The notes beneath the pieces are model-generated. The model was given only the letters and a program-made list of their open reading frames with translations. It had not been told where the DNA came from and ran no database searches. Both the position numbers and the translations under genes were made by a program. Below, one piece after another: positions 27,122-41,000 of a DNA stretch of 64,000 nucleotides. Origin of the DNA: Ectocarpus siliculosus (lineage: Eukaryota > Sar > Phaeophyceae > Ectocarpales > Ectocarpaceae); assembly GCA_000310025.1 (NCBI GenBank), contig FN649728.1, positions 2,845,996 through 2,909,995 on the forward strand, written 5' to 3'. The first letter of the stretch is position 1. Each line of letters opens with the position of its first letter.

Positions 27122-29033
27122 ATGGGTCAAACCATCGGGACGGCACCGCTGGCAACCCCGGAGGTGGCGCATTTAGCGAACCGTGAGTGTTGCACGTAGA
27201 CGCCGATGAGCAGGTCAACCGCCACCGCTTACAAACGAGGCTACGCGGTTGGCGCGGCTTGCACAGAAGTCCCACCACTTACATGTACCTTAAATGCAGG
27301 CGTCTTCACGTTGCCGTGTGCGGTAAAGATCAACATGGTAAGCGGGCGACATCCTTGAGCAAGATCCAATCCATCGTGCACTTGAAACTCCATCACTCCC
27401 TCAACCATGTGGGTGCTGCTGTGCGACATTTGTTGAGACATCAAAGATACACTTACCCCAAGCCTGTAATAGCCCCATCTGGGAGGGATGAAATCGACCA
27501 GCATTATCCGCGGGAGAAACGCTCACGGCTGTCCGTCGTCCTCACCGGTTCCTCGCCAGTGCCACGGGCGTGTGTGCTAGATCTATGGGAGGCGTTCAAC
27601 GACGTCGCCGAAGGCTTTGGCTTGACCATAATCGAGTTCAGAGAAATGCTACAGTGCTCGCTCAAGGAGTACTTGGGGTTTACGGACAGCCGGCTGACGG
27701 AGGTGGCAGATGCGGTTTTCAGCACTTTCGACGACGACAAGGTGGGGATCGTAGTTCGCCCCAGACCCCTGAAAGTGTCGCGTAGTCTTAGAATATTTAC
27801 TGTAGACGAGAAGTACATGTAAGTTTTTCTTGAGGCCTTTTCGCTGACTGGTTTCCGCAGTTCTTTGTATCCGTTTGTCCCAGACAACGTAGGAGCGAGA
27901 GACAAACATTACACGAACAATTCTCCTGAAGGTTCAATCAAGTACCCAATGACCGAGGTTGTACAGTAGCAAGAGCTGTGGACATTGCTGATTTACAGCA
28001 TGTCTCGATCATCTTTCTCCGAACCAGAAGCAGGTACCTTGTCACCTTGTCCTCGCTGTTGCTTTTTGTGCTTGCTTCGCAGAACCACCTCATCGATGCC
28101 TTGGAGTGCCTGGCATCACTGGCTATAATGTCAGGCATGACCATCGAACAAAAAATCAGGTGCGCGAGATGAACATCACGTGCCCAGTCCGTGTGCCAGC
28201 CGCTGTGGAACACTGGAGAGAGGAATTTGTACTACAGTACTATACATATCTACTGTACATGGTTGGACAGTTTAAGCCGCAGCAGCCCTTCACCCCAGAC
28301 AGACAGCACGATCGACCCGACCTGTCACGACCTCGTTCGTCACGGACCAGTACACCTCGTCCGTAGCCAAGGGGAGTAGATACTTTGTCCCATCCCGCCT
28401 TGGTTGCGAGTGAGGAGCTCTGTAGGTGTGATTGTGCAATGATGGACGGTCATGATTTTTCATCAAACCCACCAAGTCGCTGCTTGCATTCCGGCAGGTA
28501 CATATTTGGGATCTACGACTTCGATGAGTCAGGAGTGCTTTCCGTCGACGAAACAATTCTGGCTCTGCGATCAACTATTTCAGGCCTGTGCAAGCTGTGC
28601 GGGCTAGACCCTCCACTTGAATCTGAGATTGAGGTCATCGCTCTCATGGTAAGCGCGATACGTTCACACCTTGAAAAATGGATGCCTAACTTACTCACTA
28701 CTCCCCTACTCGAGTACCTCCAAGCGACAAATCTCTACATAGTGCAGCGGACCAACGCAAGATGCCCAACTTGTTTCAAATATGCCAGCCTAGTTCGTAA
28801 TACATGTCTCTTGCCCTTTCTCTGGCGTTGGTCGCTCTTGCCAGGCGTTCCAGCAGTCGGCGGGCCAAGAGGATGAGGCTGCCATCGATGCCGTTACGTT
28901 TACTGTATTTTGTCAGAAGACCCCTGAAGTGACTTCTTGGATCCAATACTGCGGAGCGGTACACGAGGTGGACGTGTCTACCCCCATCTTCACGGACTCT
29001 GACGCGGTGCACGTGTTGGCGCGAGAGAAACAG
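27122..29033 (+). other. EF-hand module of the EMAP gene (exons 1-5)
   Basis: Exons 27122-27182, 27581-27741, 28083-28159, 28498-28648 and 28845-29033 join in frame. The protein starts MGQTIG, with Gly2 available for N-myristoylation, although residue 6 is Gly rather than the preferred Ser/Thr. The first calcium loop reads DDDKNHLIDALE and is cut by an intron between Lys and Asn; its central Gly is replaced by His, so binding may be weak. The second loop, DFDESGVLSVDE, has all usual ligand positions. The layout resembles calcineurin B or recoverin-like proteins, so calcium control of microtubule binding is a reasonable inference. Confidence 0.8.
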
Positions 29034-32000
29034 GTTCGAGGATGAGAGCTCACCGCAAAGCAACGCGGAAAGTTGAAGAAGTTGTTGGTACCCTAGACAT
29101 CGTTCTCTGCAGCTGGATCACAATACAGGCAGGCGTACTACGATTCAACTGATGGCCTGCTTAGAACTAACAACCGCAACGTGGTCCTTGGAAGGGGCCA
29201 TACGTTTGCTCTGGATGTACCACGCGAAACCTGTGCCGCGTATTTGACAAGCGGTGTAGTGCAATTGTGCCTGCGGCTTGCACCGTACACAGCATGAGGC
29301 CAGTAGGTCTTGGGATGTGTGTAAGGTTTGACATCTACATAATATCTCTCTCGTGGTGTACCGCTCCGCATCTTCGCTGTTTGCTCTACAAAAGAGGTGC
29401 TATCGGCCGCAATGCCACACAGCGGGAACGGACATGGATTCAGGACTGGCCGCGGCCCTGGCGCAGGAGGAGAGGGGCCCTTCGGTAGATCTACTGCCGC
29501 AAGTACGATGCTGATGCTTGCTGGAAACAAGAGTCTAGCCAAGTCGCATAGCTGATCACACTGCCGTGCAGTCGGAGGCACCCTGGGTTCTGTCGGATAA
29601 GTTTCGTTGCAAAGGGCCGAACAGCATACCACGGCCACAACTCTTCCCTCGGTCTTTGGCGTTCAACCTCCGGCCGCGGGCAGGGCTTGTGCTTCTCCGA
29701 AGCACGTATTTACGGATGATTTCTCCTGGTCCTTTCAAAGCTTTAAAACAGAGTCAGCAAGAGAGACGGTGTTCAAACCGCAAAACCCACCCCGTATGTA
29801 AAATTTCGATGCTTGTGAGCTGTCATGTCACTCGATGCACCTTACGTCATCAGTAAATGGTTGTCGGGCCCTCAGGAAGCATGGCGAGGGACTGCCGCAT
29901 TTACAGAACCGAGCGCCGTACCGAGAAAGCTTCCCTCAAGGTGCGTTGCAACCCCCCGAACGAGAGCTGTTTCTTTTTGTGTCAAGCACACCATGAAGGC
30001 CGCGTGGGTTGTAGATGCCCCTGGGCCAGTCACGAATAGAGAAACTCGGGGTTCAAGATTTGACGCCGTCGGAACTCAGTCAGACACATCCTGCTTCTGA
30101 AGGTGCAGAAAGACAAACACCACTCGCACTACTGTTCAAACCTGATTTTTGTCCATCCTATGTTGCAGCGCTCCGGAATCAAACCTTGAGCTGCTGTGGG
30201 CTTTCGGATTCAATTCTACTGCCAGCAGAGGGGCGGTTCACTATACTGCGAAAGGCAACGTGGTCGTTGGTGCCGGCTCTGCCGGCGTCGTCACTAACCA
30301 GGTTGGAGCTACTTTCCTCCAGTGAAGTAGCGATATTCTGCATGTATCTATGTAGTTAGAGCAAATGACATCATCTTGAAACGAGCGATAGCCAGACAAC
30401 AAGAATGCCTCACGGGCGCGCGTGGACATGGTCTCGAACGCAACCCCAGCGATTTGAACTGCTTGCTCGAACTCTTGTCGACCGGGCCGATTCCTTTCAG
30501 GTATCATGCTGTCGGGGGTTTGTTGGACTCTTGTAGCCCCCCCTTGGGCTTATCTGTTTTCTCCCGCAAGTGACAATTTGTCATGAATCAAGTCTACTAA
30601 TTAGAGTGGGGGCATCAAAGCACCAGAAAAGAGTGACCACACGCTCCTCTCTGTTTCCTTTTTCTGTTGCTCTTGTCACTTCAGGGGGGGCAAAAACAGT
30701 ACTTTTTCTTAGGTCATAGCGACATGATCTCGTGCCTTGCGGTTCATCGCACGGAGGACCTAAACTTTCTAGCGGCGGCATCAGGGGCGACCGGGCAAAG
30801 AAAAGGGGCCACGTCGACGATCGTGTGTTCGGGGGAGTTTGGAGCGAGACCGAGAGTGTGCGTGTGGTGCGCTGAGACATGCGAGGTTCGTAGTGGCCGC
30901 GAAGAGCAACAAAAAACACCCAACATTCACGTCTGCGGCATTGACGAGATTCTCATCTTCGTTGGTTCACGCCGTATCATTCTCACCCAAACTTACGTGG
31001 TGGTGTTGTTATGTGTTCACGCGTAGCCCATTGGACGGCGATGGCAGCTAACTTGGGCCGGTGTAAGTCTGAGTATGACAGCTGCAGCAACCGGACAGCA
31101 GTTGCTGGTTACCACCAAGCCCCTGCCATCTTAAAATAATCACACTTGCTGTGGAAGTTGATACGGCCAGGAAACAATACGGTGCTTATAAAATGGCGGG
31201 GGCAATAGGATATACATGACGTGACGCAACGGGCACTCAAGAAATGGGTTCCAAACCGGAACGCGGCATCGCCACAATACGGAACTATCCTGAGAAGCAT
31301 TGCACCTGCGGTGTACTCTATGTAGTAGCAGCAGACTTTCGACAGAACAGTCGGCGCCGCCGTTGGATTATGGAATAACTCGACGTACTGTTAGCGCCTC
31401 TCGTCAAAGAGAGAGATCCCAGGCACTATAAGGTCAGTACCGTGACACGTACTGAGAGAAGCTAAAGTTCATGAAACTTTGCGGCAAACGGCCACAAATT
31501 TCACACGGTCCGCGCATGTAACCTTTTATGTCCAATTGGCCCAAAGGCAACAACCAGACAAGCTAAGTAGTTGTTTTATTGCCACCCCATTTATTCTAGA
31601 TGCCGTTGCAATATGCGACGGTAGTTTGATGAAAACAATAACCGCTCTCGACTGCCTACATGTTTGTGCACGCCCCAGGTTTTATCCGTTTTTCGAGGTT
31701 TTCACACGGAAGGGGTGTGCCAGGTCTGCTTTTCACCGGACGGTCAGGTATGAATCGCGGCACGTGCGTAGTTCTTTACGAGATCCAGCACATGCGGAGC
31801 GAGAGCGTCATGAAGCGTAGATAAACGTAGTTTTCGCCGTGAGCAAAGGAACACGCGCGCTTACGTAACAGCGCAGGCTCTGCCGCCACGTGTTCGCCGG
31901 CCAAGGTGTCCCCTCTCCTAACCCTGCGTACGCTCTCATGTCGGCTCCGAAAACAAAATGCTTACGACGCGCGCAAACCTACCACACAGCTAGTCGTCTC

Positions 32001-35000
32001 CGTGGGCAAAGATTCGGCGCACTCGGTGGCCGTTTTTCACTGGCAATCTCGCACCACACTCTTCACGGCGCCGTCCGGCCCCGAGCCCGTCCTAGGCTGC
32101 CACGTTGTCCACGAAAACCTGTTCGTGTCCTGCGGTGTAGACCACCTCCGGCTGTGGACTCGTGTCGGGGGAAGGTTCGAGGTGGAAAAAGGTAAACGAG
32201 GGTATATGAGTAATCGCTGGCATCCTTATGCTTTGTCGTGTTACCACTTACTACACGGCGTTCAGTGGTCGGCTAGTCGTGGGTTGTGTTATCGTGGCGT
32301 GGAAGGTCGTTGAGTTTTGAATGCTACCGGCACACGGTGAGCTTTGCGAAAGACCTCAAAACGGAACATATTGATCTCGTGGTAATGGATACATTTTCCT
32401 TCTCAACCTTATGAAGCAGGAACAAGTTCTAGGGACGGATTCTTAGTAGGAAGGCGTAAAAAGTGGAGAACATCGTTTGTTGGCCGCGGCGTCAATCCAA
32501 CCCTTCCCTCTGAGAGCGTTCCCTATACGCTTTGATAGGATGTACCGCAATACACCACGTCATCGTGCTTGGTTTCTAGGTATCTTCGGGCGCAAGGGTG
32601 CCCGTCAACCCATGCTGTGCTGCATCAGCTTGGGTGACGAAGGCAGCGAAATGGTTTTGACGGGCTCTACTTCCGGGCACTTGTACGTGTGGGAAGGCCG
32701 AAACTGCACCCGCTGCATCAAGGCTCACACTGGCGCCATTATGGCGATGGCAAGGTGTGACGCCAGGAGGAAAGCAGTTTTGAAGCCACCATAGATGTCT
32801 TGGTCACGGAACGCTTTGCTGCGAAAGCCAGAGTGCCGTGTTCGTTCAGCAGCGACACGGTGCTGTGCTTGTGCTACCGTCTTTCCGCGGTTGACCCGAG
32901 CGATGCATTTTTACTCAGGAAGCATCCGTAGGGGCGAAGTGGCTGAAGGGATGACGCCATTCGCGCCGACAGGATATGCTGCCTTGCGAAGCAAGAGAAG
33001 AATGTACAACCTCCAGCAGATCGGGATAGATTCAATAGCTGTGGTGTCTTCAGCAGGTTTTAAATGCGCTTCCTCGTACGTTTTGTTTCCTTTTTTTGAA
33101 CGCGTGGCGGTGGTTCAGAGGTGATGGCACTGAACACCAGGGATTGGCAACCGGAAGCGCCGACGGGAAGGTTCAGCTGTGGACATCTTCCTTGGAGATG
33201 GCCGTGTGCATCGACGTCAAAGCGCTTGGGCCAATTTCCCACATGATACACTCCCTCAGCTGGGACATCATCAACCACAAGGTGTTGATAAGATACCCTT
33301 GTACTCGTTTTGTACCGCTTTATGCGCGTTCTAGATATTTCAACATATGGATGTGATGTTCCCGTGCTTCTGTTGTACTTTTATATAGTTGCGGCCCAAG
33401 TGTTACATACAGGTCTCCTGGGAGAGGAAGACTCAAACGCCGTTGAGGCTCGAGGCTCCACCCCCATCACTGAGCGCACCATGCACACGCTCGCACGCAG
33501 ATGCTGGTGGCGACGGACAGTTGCGAGATATACGAAATCCTCGATTCCGACGGCACGAATCTCCACCGTGGGCCAATGGCGCAAGGGCATTTCGGCCACG
33601 GCGTTCGAGGGCTGGCCGTGCACCCAACCGACCCGAACCAGTTTGCCAGTGCAGGAGCAGACCGCACGGTTCGGATTTGGAACAGAGAACACCGGAAAAT
33701 GGTAAGAGAGAGCCCGAAGCTCGAAGATTTTTGAGCACCCAACATGCACTTATGCAAAGGTCTCAGTCGCCGTCAGTGTCGTCGATATCCGCCGTGTGTG
33801 TCTGTATCATTACCATATTGAGACGATAGCATGTGCGCAAAACACTAACGCATCACAACTATCGACCAAAGGATCATCCCTCCGAGCACTTAACTGCTCA
33901 TGTCAACACGTACGGGGGTTGGCGTTACCGCTCTGCGGAGGGATACATCGCGCACATACCCACTCATTTTGACCGCATGGTGAAGTACCGCTTCGTCTGC
34001 AATTTCTCATGGTTGGTCCTGTGCAGGTTAAGATGTGCGTCCTCGACACTCCCGCTCAGTGCGTTTGCTACAACCCTGACGGCACCATGCTGGCTATCGG
34101 TCTTGGTGGGGGTCTGGCCAGCGACCCCGGCGAGTGGAATGACTACGGCGAGAAACTGGTAAGAAATGATACGTCTTTACCCTATGGAGCAAGCCTCCTC
34201 TTGTTTGCGAATAAGACAGTTGGTGATAGTGCAAGTGTGTGCCTGCGTGCGTGATCCACGGAACACATTCCCATATATTTGGCGATTTCAAACATGCACC
34301 GCGTGTGGTGGCTTGGTCAGCAGGAGAAGCACGTAGCTGCAACCCCAAACGAGACCAACAAGAAGGACGGCGCATGGGTGGCGCTTCGAGAGAAGGACCT
34401 GACCGTGGTGCACGAAGCTCGAGACTCCAAGATGCCTATAAGCGCCATTCGGTGAGTTTTTTCCCGTCCTTGTTTTAGGGAGTTCAACATCCCCTCTTTG
34501 CACACACGCTCACGGTCGAGGTTCCGATTCAGATGGAGAAATAGTTGGGTAGCTTGTATAGGACCGCCTGCTTTATCACAGAGGATAAACGAACCGCTTG
34601 AACCCATGAACGGTGAAACCTGGCAAGCCCAAACTTTGGTTCGTTTCTTCACCTGGAGAAGCACATTGTAATAGAACACTCTCAAGGGAATGAACATGGA
34701 TATACCACTTTATTGTCGAGGGGCCTACATTGGCGTAGGCGCACATGTAATCGAGGTAGGGATATCAATGAGAAGTAGTTCTTGACATGGAGGGCGCGGA
34801 GCGCTGCTAGGGTCTCGTCGGTTGGAGCCTGTGCAATTGACCAACCGCCTCCTCACCCTACCAAGGTCGTTTCTGGAACTTTCCACGTGCTTGACGGCCA
34901 CGGTTTTTCGAGGAGAAGAAGGGATATTCAAAGCTTGGGTAGAGTGGTGGATTCCGTTTTTTTTTTGAGGATTCATTCGATTTCCCTAGCAGTAACCACC

Positions 35001-38000
35001 GTTAGTGACTCTTTGGTGAGGGTTAATTTTTGCGGTTGATGTTCGTCTACACAAGCGGGCTCCTCGTAGCCCACACCCACGCCTGGGTGGTCGCGAAGCA
35101 AGTTTGGCACATGCCCTGCTACGGGCAGCGTGGCGTTTCTCTCGCGGGCAGTCAATCGATATCCGCCTCTGCACGGTGCACACTGTATTTACACAACCAG
35201 GTGGTCGCCGGATGGTGGAACCCTAGCCGTAGCGTCCGAGGATTCGTTCGTCTACCTGTACAACTGTGGAGACTATATCGCGAAGGCTAAGTGCGGCGGA
35301 CACAACGGACCGGTGAGGGAAAGATAGTACTCCGATAGATCGATGGAACCATTTGGACCGGTGGCCACACGGATCGGCATAGAGGAATGTATTGAAAAAA
35401 TGGCACCCCCGTGTCGCTTATATATTTGCCAACTGAGGAGGTTGCATGGCACTAACACTAAACCCTGTGCCGGTGGCAGTCGATCTCTCCTTCGAAGCAG
35501 ATGCTGCCGTGGAAAGCACAGAATCAACGCAGAATTACAGAGTGTGGTTTTGCTGTTCCGTCGAGGAGGACGGACGAAGGATTTCACATATACACATGAC
35601 CATCGCCAGCTTGTTCGCGCTGCCAATACTGGTGAAAGAAACTGACACCCGCACAAACACATACGCTGTTATTGTTAACCTTGTGCCACACATTTCTCTC
35701 GTCCTGATAACCCCCCCCTGTACAGAAACCCGGGGTTCACACAAGAAAAGGCACAGCACTTCCACTTGAAAGTGTCCTTCAAGACCATGTGCACAAAAAC
35801 ACTAGGCACAACGTGCTTGGAGTTCCGAGAGTTTCATGAACATGCCTTGACACGCGTCAAGTGTTGGTAAAATCACTTGAAGGTGTGAAAGGTGGAGTAT
35901 ACGTGAGAAAATAAATCGAAGTGGTCTTGAGAGGCTGCTGACCCTGCCTTTCTCACGTATTGTTTGATAACAAGGTGACCCACTTGGACTTCAGCTGCGA
36001 CGGGCAGTACGTACAATGTGACAGCCAGAAGGGGGGAGAGCTCCTTTTCTTTGATACTGAAAGGTATGGAATACGGTTGGTATGGGCTCTCGGTGCTGTG
36101 CGTGCGCGCTATGTCTACGGACTCAGCTGGCAAAGCGAAATGCACGTGTTCCTGATGAAACATGGTTACGAATGAGGCATGTGACTACTTGTACGAAGAA
36201 ACAATTCCTACAGGGTCATGCGACAATAGCATATCCTCACCTTTTTCGCGTTTTGCTTTAGTTGAGGCCGGCCTGGCTGGCCTGCACGAAATCTGGATCA
36301 CGCTTGTCGAATCTGAGCCACACCGGGAAGACGACCATGAGAGGGGCTGCGAAGGGCACACGGAAACATAAACTATCCGTAGTAAGGTTTTGTTCTGTGT
36401 TTTGTTTTTGTGGATTGGTACGGGGAAGACCAGGTCACTCCCGACAACTTGAGAGCGATACATGGTGGGAGATACCGCGCAACCTGTGGCTTTTTAGGGT
36501 TTAATTGTTCCAGGAAGGTACAAGGTCGGGATTGATCAGTCTACCATGCAGGGGGTATCAAGCTACGGCATTGAAGATTTCAGTTTCTGCAGCGGTTAGC
36601 GGTGGGAGCTGTTGACGAGTTTTTCGAACGCAAAGACCCGCATATCCGACCAAAACCAGTAGTTCATTGTGCCCCAAACCACTTTTTTGTTATTGCGGCC
36701 TTCGTTAGGGGAGACCAGATGACTCCCGCGAACCTGAGGGATACGGAGTGGGAGACGCAAACGTGTGTGGTCGGCTGGCCGCTGCAGGGTGGCTGGGGTG
36801 AGTGAGAAATTGAAAACGGTGGCAGCGGCCTTGGGCAACTATTACTACGTACCTTCGTGGCTCTTCCGTCACTCAATGCATTTGGTACCGAAGTGATAGT
36901 AGCCAACCATCCTACAGCTCCCCCCTGATATATTAAAATTACTGTTTTGTTTTTTTCAGATGAAAGCTTGATGGAGTGTATGCAAAACGTACGGCCACCC
37001 CACGTCGTGCTGATATGCTGATCGTCACCTCACGACGCTTACATGCCCTCTAGTACATCCATCTTTCGTGCGTATCGTGTTTGCCAACGTACATCCTTCA
37101 TTCCAAAATCCGTGAACGTTGCATTCATCGTTAGCGTCACAACAATGGAGTCCCTGCCGCTGTCACTACCGTCGCGACTCTCTGAACACAGACATCAGTC
37201 TATCTTTTCCACTCGCTCTGCCACGCTTTGCCTTCGGCGTTAGGTTCCGTGGTGGACGGATGCGTCTTGACGGTGGCTGCACGCACAAACAATGGTGAGC
37301 AGCTCGTCCTCGCCGACGGCTTTGGTCGCGTGAGGCTTCTGCGGTACCCGGCGGTCAACGACGACCAGGTTCGGATGAAGACTTGGTTCGTTTGGTTTGG
37401 TAACGTTTAAGGTTTGTCGTGTAATGGTGGATGTCTTGCGAAGCATCGTACTAGGCCGTGTGCCTTGTTGATGGCGTACTGTTTGTTTTTGGCCATACTT
37501 GCAAGCTCTAAAGACCTTCGAGAACTTGTCGGGGGCTTGACACACGTGCCGCTGACAACCGTTCACGAAGGGTCTGTGCGAGTGCATTCGTTTTGGCGAG
37601 AGTTCATCTTCAAGATGAGAGAGATTATCTATTCTTGGCTGTTTGTCATTTTGGTGAATTATGTCCTGGTGCACCGCACCGCACCGCGCCGCACCGGACC
37701 ACGCTAACGACCACGCTCTCGCTCCCTTATTTATTTTCTGGGTCGAGATATCCGATAACAAACATCTACCTCCTTGCGTGCCTGCCGGTCCACGGCCTTT
37801 GCCCTGCTCCGCAGGACTTCCGGCAGTACCGAGGGCACGGTTGCCCGGTGCGAAACTGTGGCTTCCTTGCTGACGACGAGTCTCTGGTCACCTCCGGAGG
37901 GCGGGACTGTGCCCTCCTTTTGTGGGCGTTCGAGGCAAGGGCCGACGCCGAGGGAGCAGGGATGGTCGTCGATTCAACCTCGTCTTCTTCCCGCGCCGAC

Positions 38001-41000
38001 AAGAGCGGGAGCGGGCAGGGCAAAGGGGGCGGGGAGAGAGATCTCTTCGAAGACGATCCCGAAGTGGAGACGATCGCCATGGCGGACGAGGACCGGCTGC
38101 GTCACCCGGACTTGAGGGATTTGTCACGGTAAGCGCGAAGCTTTGATACATCGTGTTGGCGTCTGATGTCCATGCACACGTGTTCTAGAAAGGGGGCGCG
38201 TAAGACCTGTTGAAGGGTCAACGGGATAGGTTGCCTTCCTTGAAGGTCGACAGCGAACTCCAACGGCACGTCGTGGGGGACACACTCATTTGCTAGGAAT
38301 GAGAGCTGCTCGAAATTCATCCTCAGACTATCGAAACGTTACAAGCTAGGCAGGGTGTGATATTCTTTTCAACATATTTCTCCTACGCTTATACGCATCC
38401 CATAACTCCAGATTATGCGATACTTCGTTGTGTGGTCCCGGTCTGCACACACACACCGTGCAATATTTCCGAATGTACGATACTGAACCAGCCTAGAGTG
38501 TTTTTTCTGGTACTACCGTATGCCTTGTGCCGGCCAATGCTATATCCCCGATACCGACACACCCTGACAATTTTACCCCCGAGGTATGTGTGCCTAGCTT
38601 CGTCTTGCCTGATGTCTTCCTTCTTCCGTTTGACCTTCCGTACCGAGCGCTGGTAGGCAGTATGAAAAGGCCTGAAATGAGACCGTTGCGATGTAGGCGC
38701 GAATTAAATTATCGTCCCGTTCGCTGAATGTATGCGGTCGACGTCGCCAGGTGGGACCAAGACCGAAGGGTGGACCGCACGAAGAACGGCGACTCGGAAG
38801 CAACCATGCTCATGGAAGAAAACGCCGGTGAGTGGGTGGGTGGATTGGGTCGGTGGGCGGATCGTTACCACTTCTCGCTAACTACTGTAGATGGCTCATC
38901 TCGCATCCGAAAGTTGTTCTTCATAGTTTAGTATCGGCAAGTTTTTCTTCATAGTTTGACAACCTTCCGACATCATATGCTCGCCTTCATACCAGAACGA
39001 TGACGCGAGATCTTTCACACTGCGCTGGGTGCAGAAAAAAACTAGCTTGTAATCACTTACAGCATATGTACCTTGTTTTTGTATTTTAGTATTCTGTACC
39101 CCGTCCTTCCTGTGAATCAGACGAAGAGCATTTTGGACCGACGAAACCCTGGCATCGTGCCGTGGCGGCACCCTCGAGTGCACCCCCAGAGGTGAGTTCC
39201 CGGTCGCGAATTGCGGGAAGTGCAGGGGCGGGGTGTACTCATAGTCGTGCATGCTTTAGTCGTTAGATCATCCCTACAAAGCCGGGACAGAGTTCGACGG
39301 GTTCTCACCGGACCAGGCTCTCACATCACCAAGCGCGACGCGCCGTGAGGTATTCGGCGAGTCGCATACATAAAGGGTGCGCTGCATCCTGCTAAGGGTG
39401 TTCGGTATCTTGTGCTTACTACCTTGCGTACGGATGACAGCCGCGTATGACTTAGTTTATTTTCTGGTGCTTTCACTTCCGAGACATTTATAGTAGTGCT
39501 GTGCAACTGCCTCGAGGGTGTTTAACCAATTTACAACGTGATGCGATCATCCCCTTTGCGCGGAGTGAGGGTTCTCGACTCCGCACAGCATAATCTATTC
39601 GACCACCATTCACAATGGTTACCGCAAAAAAAAAAACAGACTCCAAAACAAAAGAAGCGGTAACCTGGTGGGCGAGCTCACGAAGTGATCGGCTTGTTTT
39701 TACAACGTCGTTGCCAAACAACGAAAACCCGACCGTGATGGCAAACACCGAGGGGGGGGTTGACGTATCCTCGTCATGACGATGTACTCTCTCCCCTCCA
39801 CCAAAATGCAGGCTAGGTTTTATTTACCTCGAGGACAGATGGTCTGATGCCTTGCACGGAAGGTCTGTGGCCCAATAGGTGCTGTCGGCTGCCGTTGTCT
39901 TGTTCCAATGCTCGGTGATCTAGTTATTTTCGGCGCTCTTAATGAGTGTTGTTGGAGAACATAACTCCATCCGTCCTTCTATAAAGAAAATCGCTAGATA
40001 CCTCGCAGGCGTAAGCGCGTTTCGTTCGAACACCGAAGGTTTCGCCACACAATGAACCCCGGCTTGCCATCTACCAGGCGGGGTGTGCGTTAGGACCCTC
40101 AACTCTGTTTCTTCCCACGTGAGGTCGAGAGCACATCCTTTGTAGGTGCCACATGGTTTGCAGTAGGAATCGGAGACAAGACAGAATGAAAAACACCGTC
40201 GCTACAAATGTAGATTCATCTACGTTTCTGTATGGATTAGAAGAACAAAAAGATTGTGACATGGCACTAGCAGCGGCAACAACGTGGACCGCAAAGCACA
40301 ACGCTGTGTTCACCCTATCCTTCAGCATGTACCACCGAACAAGCGGGACAATCGGTTATCCACCGATTGCACTCGGGGCGGGAGAAGCTAATAGAACTTT
40401 CATTTCAAACGCGTTACTAATTCCTAACCTCGTGCGTGCTCTGACTTATCGAAACTGCTGCTCTACTTGCGTAGGACACTCGAGCCCCAGACAATGATCT
40501 CGTCCTGGAGTGGGTCCACGGGTACCGCGGCCACGACTGCCGCAAAGCGGCCATGTACACCGCGTCCGGGGAGGTACTGTTCTTCGCCGGGAGCCTCGTT
40601 GTCAGGTACGAGGAAAGGAAACCGGCTGGCAGTAACAGAGAATGCACAACATGGTGTTATGCCGGTGGGTGGTGCTGCGGAGGGCAAATGATGGGAATAG
40701 ACACTTGCGTTGAGAGGTATCAGTTGGGCGGGTAGAGTCTTATGAAAACGGGTTTGAACAGGTGCAGGTAGAGGGGTGCCGTGTGGCGAGGGTGGACGGT
40801 GCTCCAGGAAGCACATGATAGCAAATACATCTAAACTTTCATTTGCACGATACGAGACGCCGCCCGATAGTGCTTACAGAAGACGTCAGACACGTATTAG
40901 GTGTGCGTTGGTACCTACCGTGTAGTTTTCGTCATTGGGGACGCGCGCAAACGCAGCAGTGGCCCCTATTTCCGACCAGTTTCTCGGAAAGAGCTAAAGA

